Origin: Sulfurivermis sp040755915
GTDB taxonomy: Bacteria; Pseudomonadota; Gammaproteobacteria; Thiohalomonadales; Thiohalomonadaceae
Direction of reading: 5' to 3'
DNA length: 64,000 bases
Assembly (NCBI GenBank): GCA_040755915.1
Contig: JBFLWM010000015.1
Span: 62,001 to 126,000 of the forward strand
Of this stretch, positions 51,869 through 64,000 are shown one piece after another. A model generated the notes under the pieces. That model was not told the DNA's origin and ran no database searches. It worked only from the letters and a program-made list of their open reading frames with translations. Position 1 is the first letter of the stretch. Each line of letters starts with the position of its first letter. Both the position numbers and the translations under genes were made by a program.

Positions 51869-52485
51869 GCCAGCATCTCCTCTACCTGCTTCAGGGCCGG
51901 TACGGTGATCAGCACCTTCTCGAAGCCCACCAGGCTGACCGGATCGACATGACGAGCCATGCACACCTCGACATCGTGCAGGTTGCGGGCGGACAGATAC
52001 AGGTTGTCGCCCAGCTCATCGGTCACGATCAGCGCATTGTTGATACCCATGGTCTTCAGCTTTTCCACCAACTGCTTGGTCTTCGGGGCTTCCACCTCGA
52101 ACTTGTCGACCACGACCAGACGCTCCTGGCGCACCAGCTCGGACATGATCGAGCGCAGCGCGGCACGGTACATCTTCTTGTTCACCTTCTGGCTGAAGTC
52201 GCGGGGCTTGGCCGCGAAAATCTTGCCACCACCGCGCCACAGCGGGCTGGAGCTCATACCGGAGCGGGCACGACCGGTGCCCTTCTGGCGCCACGGCTTG
52301 GCCGTGGTATGGCTGACCTCGGCGCGGGTCTTCTGCGCCTTGGTACCGGCGCGGCCACCGGCCATATAGGCGGTGACGACCTGGTGTACCAGGGCTTCGT
52401 TGAAATCTTCACCGAACATCAGGTCGGAGACCTCGACAGACTTGGTGGAGGCGCGGCCGGTCGGCGTAGTCAATTTAATTTCCAT
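51865..52485 (-). CDS. rplD: 50S ribosomal protein L4
   Basis: The 206-residue protein has 'KPWRQKGTGRARSGMSSSPL', the loop that reaches the tunnel constriction. In E. coli L4 represses its own S10 operon. It sits between rplC and rplW. Confidence 0.98.
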   Translation of the reverse strand: MEIKLTTPTGRASTKSVEVSDLMFGEDFNEALVHQVVTAYMAGGRAGTKAQKTRAEVSHTTAKPWRQKGTGRARSGMSSSPLWRGGGKIFAAKPRDFSQKVNKKMYRAALRSIMSELVRQERLVVVDKFEVEAPKTKQLVEKLKTMGINNALIVTDELGDNLYLSARNLHDVEVCMARHVDPVSLVGFEKVLITVPALKQVEEMLA

Positions 52486-52497
52486 CGTCTAACCCCC

Positions 52498-53136
52498 TTA
52501 GGCCTTCACACTGGCGCGGACGATAACATCGCCGCCACGCGGGCCCGGTACAGCACCCTTCACCAGCAGCAGATTGCGCTCGGCATCGACGCGCACAACC
52601 TCAAGGCTCTGCACGGTGCAGCGCTCGTTACCCATGTGACCGGTCATCTTCTTGCCCTTGAACACACGACCCGGGGTCTGGTTCTGGCCGGTGGAACCGG
52701 GGACACGGTGGGAGCGGGAGTTGCCGTGGGTGGCATCCTGGGTACGGAAGTTGTGACGCTTGACGGTACCAGCGTAACCCTTACCAATGGAGGTACCGCT
52801 GACATCCACGTTCTGGCCGGCGGCGAAGATGTCGACCTTGATTTCGCTGCCCGGAGCCAGTTCGGCGCCCTCGCCCTCGGCGAGACGGAACTCGGACAGG
52901 GTACGGCCGGCCTCGACACCGGCAGCGGCGAAATGACCAGCCATCGGCTTGGTCACGCGCACAGCGCGGCGGGAACCCGCGGTGACCTGCACGGCGCGAT
53001 AGCCGTCGGTTTCCAGGGTCTTGATCTGGGTGACGCGATTGGGCTCGACCTCAATCACGGTGACCGGAATGCTGACGCCGTCCTCAGTAAAGACACGGGT
53101 CATACCGGCCTTGCGTCCGATAACACCTATTGCCAT
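52498..53136 (-). CDS. rplC: 50S ribosomal protein L3
   Basis: The 212-residue assembly-initiating protein starts 'MAIGVIGRKAGMTRVFTEDG' and has 'HGNSRSHRVPGSTGQNQTPG', including the Gln methylated by PrmB in E. coli. The 84-base gap before it holds several hairpins. Confidence 0.98.
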   Translation of the reverse strand: MAIGVIGRKAGMTRVFTEDGVSIPVTVIEVEPNRVTQIKTLETDGYRAVQVTAGSRRAVRVTKPMAGHFAAAGVEAGRTLSEFRLAEGEGAELAPGSEIKVDIFAAGQNVDVSGTSIGKGYAGTVKRHNFRTQDATHGNSRSHRVPGSTGQNQTPGRVFKGKKMTGHMGNERCTVQSLEVVRVDAERNLLLVKGAVPGPRGGDVIVRASVKA

Positions 53137-53220
53137 TGTTATAACCTCTATCTGTGCCGATTACGATTGACCGGCACCTGTTTCAGGTAACGGGAGCCGG
53201 CAAAATGCCGGCCCACCGCA
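53137..53220 (-). promoter_or_regulatory. rpsJ-rplC intercistronic hairpins
   Basis: On the minus strand there are at least two short stems, GCCGGC-ATTTT-GCCGGC and ACCTG-AAA-CAGGT. This is the largest gap in the S10 run before rpsQ. A regulatory or mRNA-stability role is possible. Confidence 0.45.
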
Positions 53221-53532
53221 TCAGCTCAGCTTGATCTGTACATCCACGCCAGCGGCGAGATCCAGCTTCATCAGTGCGTCGACCGTCTTGTCGGTCGGGT
53301 CGACGATTTCCATCATCCGCTTGTGGGTGCGCAGTTCATACTGATCACGCGCATCCTTGTTCACGTGCGGAGAAACCAGCACGGTAAAGCGCTCGTTCTT
53401 GGTCGGCAGCGGGATCGGGCCCTTGACCTGCGCGCCGGTACGCTTGGCGGTATCGACAATCTCCTTCGCCGACTGATCGATCAGGCGATGGTCGAAAGCC
53501 TTCAGGCGGATACGAATCTTCTGGTTTGCCAT
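53221..53532 (-). CDS. rpsJ: 30S ribosomal protein S10 (NusE)
   Basis: The 103-residue protein starts 'MANQKIRIRLKAFDHRLIDQ' and also acts in antitermination with NusB. The start lies only five bases after the tuf stop, so the str and S10 operons are joined here. The frame is open far upstream, but that is tuf in another phase. Confidence 0.98.
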   Translation of the reverse strand: MANQKIRIRLKAFDHRLIDQSAKEIVDTAKRTGAQVKGPIPLPTKNERFTVLVSPHVNKDARDQYELRTHKRMMEIVDPTDKTVDALMKLDLAAGVDVQIKLS

Positions 53533-53537
53533 ATCTG

Positions 53538-54728
53538 TTACTCGATGATCTTGGCTACCACGCCGGCGCCGACGGTACGGCCACCTTCGCGGATTGCAAA
53601 GCGCAGACCTTCTTCCATTGCGATGGGAGAAATCAGCGATACCTTCATGTTCACGTTGTCGCCCGGCATCACCATCTCCACGCCTTCCGGCAGGTCGCAC
53701 GCACCGGTCACGTCCGTGGTACGGAAGTAGAACTGCGGGCGGTAGCCGTTGAAGAACGGGGTGTGACGGCCGCCTTCGTCCTTGCCCAGAACGTAAACTT
53801 CGGCGTCGAACTTGGTGTGCGGCTTGATGCTGCCCGGCTTGCACAGCACCTGACCACGCTCCACTTCGTCACGCTTGGTGCCGCGCAGCAGCACACCGAC
53901 GTTGTCGCCCGCCTGACCCTGGTCCAGCAGCTTGCGGAACATCTCGACGCCGGTAACGGTGGTCTTGGTGGTGTCGCGGATACCCACGATTTCCACTTCC
54001 TCACCCACCTTGACGATGCCGCGCTCGATACGGCCGGTCACCACGGTGCCGCGGCCGGAGATGGAGAACACGTCTTCGATCGGCATCAGGAAGGCGCCGT
54101 CGATGGCACGCTCCGGCTCCGGAATGTAGGTGTCCAGCGCATTGATCAGCTTCTCGATCGCCGGCACGCCGATGTCGGAGGTGTCGCCTTCCAGCGCCTT
54201 CAGCGCAGAACCCACCACGATCGGGGTGTCGTCGCCCGGGAAATCGTAGGAGGACAGCAGGTCACGCACTTCCATCTCGACCAGTTCCAGCAGCTCGGCG
54301 TCGTCCACCATGTCGGCCTTGTTCATGAACACGACGATGTAAGGTACGCCTACCTGGCGCGCCAGCAGGATGTGCTCGCGGGTCTGCGGCATCGGGCCGT
54401 CAGCGGCCGACACCACCAGGATCGCGCCGTCCATCTGCGCTGCGCCGGTGATCATGTTCTTCACGTAGTCGGCATGACCCGGGCAGTCCACGTGGGCGTA
54501 GTGACGGCTCTCGGACTCGTATTCCACGTGCGCGGTGGAGATGGTGATACCACGCGCCTTTTCTTCCGGCGCCGCATCGATCTGGTCGTAGGCCTTCGCC
54601 TCGCCGCCGAACTTCTTCGCCTGCACCACCGTCAGGGCCGCAGTCAGCGTCGTCTTGCCATGGTCCACGTGACCAATCGTACCGACGTTTACGTGCGGCT
54701 TCTTACGCTCGAATTTTTCCTTGGACAC
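53538..54728 (-). CDS. tuf: Elongation factor Tu
   Basis: This 396-residue GTPase delivers aminoacyl-tRNA. G motifs are 'GHVDHGKTTLTAAL', 'DCPGHADYVKNMI' and 'NKADMVDD'; the C-terminal barrel has 'GYRPQFYFRTTDVTG' and 'MPGDNVNMKVSLI'. It is followed directly by rpsJ. A second tuf copy, common in the class, is not in the window. Confidence 0.99.
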   Translation of the reverse strand: MSKEKFERKKPHVNVGTIGHVDHGKTTLTAALTVVQAKKFGGEAKAYDQIDAAPEEKARGITISTAHVEYESESRHYAHVDCPGHADYVKNMITGAAQMDGAILVVSAADGPMPQTREHILLARQVGVPYIVVFMNKADMVDDAELLELVEMEVRDLLSSYDFPGDDTPIVVGSALKALEGDTSDIGVPAIEKLINALDTYIPEPERAIDGAFLMPIEDVFSISGRGTVVTGRIERGIVKVGEEVEIVGIRDTTKTTVTGVEMFRKLLDQGQAGDNVGVLLRGTKRDEVERGQVLCKPGSIKPHTKFDAEVYVLGKDEGGRHTPFFNGYRPQFYFRTTDVTGACDLPEGVEMVMPGDNVNMKVSLISPIAMEEGLRFAIREGGRTVGAGVVAKIIE

Positions 54729-54771
54729 GGTCGTTACCCTCTAATAGCTGAATACTGGTTTGTTTGGTTCG

Positions 54772-56868
<2,097 letters not shown>

Positions 56869-56886
56869 AGCTAATTCCTCTTCTAC

Positions 56887-57357
56887 TTACCAGCGATAGT
56901 GGGCGAAGGCCTTGTTGGCCTCGGCCATGCGATGCGTGTCTTCACGCTTCTTCACGGCAGTGCCCTTCTGCTCGTAGGCATCCATGATCTCGCCGGCCAA
57001 ACGCAGACCCATGGACTTCTCGCCGCGCTTGCGGGCAGCATCCACCAGCCAGCGCATGGCCAGGGCCATACCACGGTCATTGCGCACTTCGATGGGCACC
57101 TGGTAGGTGGCACCACCGACGCGACGGGACTTTACTTCCACCATCGGGCGGATGTTGCCCAGCGCCTTCTCGAACATGGCAAGGGGCTCGCTCTTGCTCT
57201 TCTCGGCGATGCGATCCAGCGCGCCGTAGACGATCTTCTCGGCGACGGCCTTCTTGCCGCTCAGCATGAGGATGTTGATGAAGCGGGACAGCATCTTGTT
57301 GCCGTACTTCGGATCCGGCAACACGTCGCGCTTGGTGGCACTCGTTCTTCTGGACAT
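56887..57357 (-). CDS. rpsG: 30S ribosomal protein S7
   Basis: The 156-residue 3'-domain 16S assembly protein has 'LPDPKYGNKMLSRFINILML' and 'MALAMRWLVDAARKRGEKSM'. In E. coli S7 also represses part of the str operon at the rpsL-rpsG junction. Confidence 0.98.
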   Translation of the reverse strand: MSRRTSATKRDVLPDPKYGNKMLSRFINILMLSGKKAVAEKIVYGALDRIAEKSKSEPLAMFEKALGNIRPMVEVKSRRVGGATYQVPIEVRNDRGMALAMRWLVDAARKRGEKSMGLRLAGEIMDAYEQKGTAVKKREDTHRMAEANKAFAHYRW

Positions 57358-57377
57358 ACCCGTAATTCCTTAAGCGA

Positions 57378-57752
57378 TTAGGACTTCGGACGCTTGGCGC
57401 CGTACTTGGAACGACCCTGCTTGCGATCCTTGACGCCGGAGGTGTCGAGGGTGCCGCGCACGGTGTGGTAACGCACACCCGGCAGGTCCTTCACACGGCC
57501 GCCGCGAATCAGGACCACGGAGTGTTCCTGAAGGTTGTGGCCTTCACCACCGATGTAAGTGGTCACTTCGAAACCGTTGGTGAGGCGCACACGGGCAACC
57601 TTACGCAAGGCCGAGTTCGGCTTCTTCGGGGTGGTGGTGTACACGCGGGTGCACACGCCGCGCTTTTGCGGACAGCTGTCCAGCGCGGGGACCTTGCTCT
57701 TCTCTACCGGGCGTACGCGCGGCTTGCGTACCAATTGGTTAATCGTCGCCAT
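57378..57752 (-). CDS. rpsL: 30S ribosomal protein S12
   Basis: The 124-residue decoding-centre protein starts 'MATINQLVRKPRVRPVEKSK' at 57752. It has the Lys pair of 'TPKKPNSALRKV' and 'LPGVRYHTVRG', both unchanged at sites where streptomycin resistance arises. It is first in the str operon. Confidence 0.98.
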   Translation of the reverse strand: MATINQLVRKPRVRPVEKSKVPALDSCPQKRGVCTRVYTTTPKKPNSALRKVARVRLTNGFEVTTYIGGEGHNLQEHSVVLIRGGRVKDLPGVRYHTVRGTLDTSGVKDRKQGRSKYGAKRPKS

Positions 57753-57782
57753 TTGTCTCTTCGACTCCAGCCAAAATAAGCA

Positions 57783-57807
57783 ACAGGCCGGCAAAACACC
57801 GGCCTGT
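57783..57807 (-). promoter_or_regulatory. 9-bp hairpin in the rpsL leader
   Basis: A perfect ACAGGCCGG/CCGGCCTGT stem with a 7-base loop. It starts only about 15 bases downstream of the str -10 box, so it would be at the 5' end of the rpsL message. For rpoC readthrough transcripts it could be a weak terminator (TTGCTTATTTT follows). Confidence 0.7.
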
Positions 57808-57821
57808 AAAAAAGAAGCGGG

Positions 57822-57850
57822 ATTCTAAGAACCCGGGGCCGCTATGTCAA
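57822..57850 (-). promoter_or_regulatory. Promoter of the str operon (rpsL onward)
   Basis: TTGACA, 17 bases, TAGAAT on the minus strand in the rpoC-rpsL gap: nearly consensus and expected to be strong. Confidence 0.88.
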
Positions 57851-57888
57851 TAGCAACCCCGCGTTCTCCGTCCTGCCGCCCTGTCTAT

Positions 57889-62085
<4,197 letters not shown>

Positions 62086-62126
62086 CGTGTCTCTCCTCAG
62101 TTGTCCGTCGCTTGCCGTTCGCTACA

Positions 62127-62149
62127 GGCGCCCGGGACTGCCGGGCGCC
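62127..62149 (-). promoter_or_regulatory. Intercistronic hairpin between rpoB and rpoC
   Basis: A perfect 9-bp GGCGCCCGG/CCGGGCGCC stem with a 5-base loop. There is no T-run, so termination is unlikely. It may shield or process the rpoBC message. Confidence 0.6.
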
Positions 62150-62161
62150 GCTCGCGTCGGA

Positions 62162-64000
<1,839 letters not shown>

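Noticed and set aside
51869..51964. N-terminal extension of rplW
   Set aside because: The extra residues overlap rplD and have no L23 similarity; the ATGA overlap at 51868 fits the start.

Overview
The window comes from a GC-rich gammaproteobacterial chromosome. I infer something near the Chromatiales or Xanthomonadales, but the class is much safer than the order. Grounds are the E. coli-like order of the rpoC-str-S10-spc-alpha cluster, a complete minor-pilin/PilY1 operon, a UUG-initiated rpsT, and gammaproteobacterial REP-like palindromes. Coding density is high. The only stretch over 300 bases without a gene (about 9310-9638) holds an attachment site and the left end of a mobile element.

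Layout: (1) 1-3865, minus: a NhaP2/CvrA-type K+/H+ antiporter, two tandem DUF1538 membrane paralogues, a PII-like protein and a CBS protein cut by the window edge. This looks like one translationally coupled operon for cation or metabolite transport with two nucleotide-sensor-like proteins. (2) 3908-9309: a Na+/alanine-type symporter, an FKBP isomerase, nadC and a four-CBS/PAS/GGDEF/EAL c-di-GMP protein, punctuated by REP-like elements whose GTAG head supplies the TAG stop codons. (3) 9464-12202: a 2.7-kb integrative element in the 3' half of tRNA-Thr(CGT). It has 45-bp direct repeats at both ends, an unknown 72-residue protein, an HUH rolling-circle Rep with a palindrome over its ribosome-binding site, a long intercistronic hairpin and a P2/Pf-like tyrosine integrase. 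It resembles a minimal filamentous-phage satellite or an integrating rolling-circle plasmid. (4) 12332-13980: a Fur/Irr-like repressor and glycine oxidase ThiO. (5) 14053-21654: type IV pilus minor pilins FimT/PilV/PilW/PilX, PilY1 and a PilE-like pilin. (6) 21709-29071, minus: ispH-fkpB, lspA-ileS-ribF and murJ. (7) 29228-39597: rpsT, proB-obgE, rpmA-rplU, ispB, tRNA-Pro(CGG), ssb, yajR, uvrA and a SAM hydroxide adenosyltransferase. (8) 39727-64000, minus: rpoB (partial), rpoC, then the str, S10, spc and alpha operons as one continuous block, with recognisable promoters ahead of rpsL, rplN and rpsM and a strong terminator after rplQ.

Most of the window is housekeeping. The parts worth a second look are the small integrative element, the NhaP2-DUF1538-PII-CBS operon, and the REP elements that end genes.
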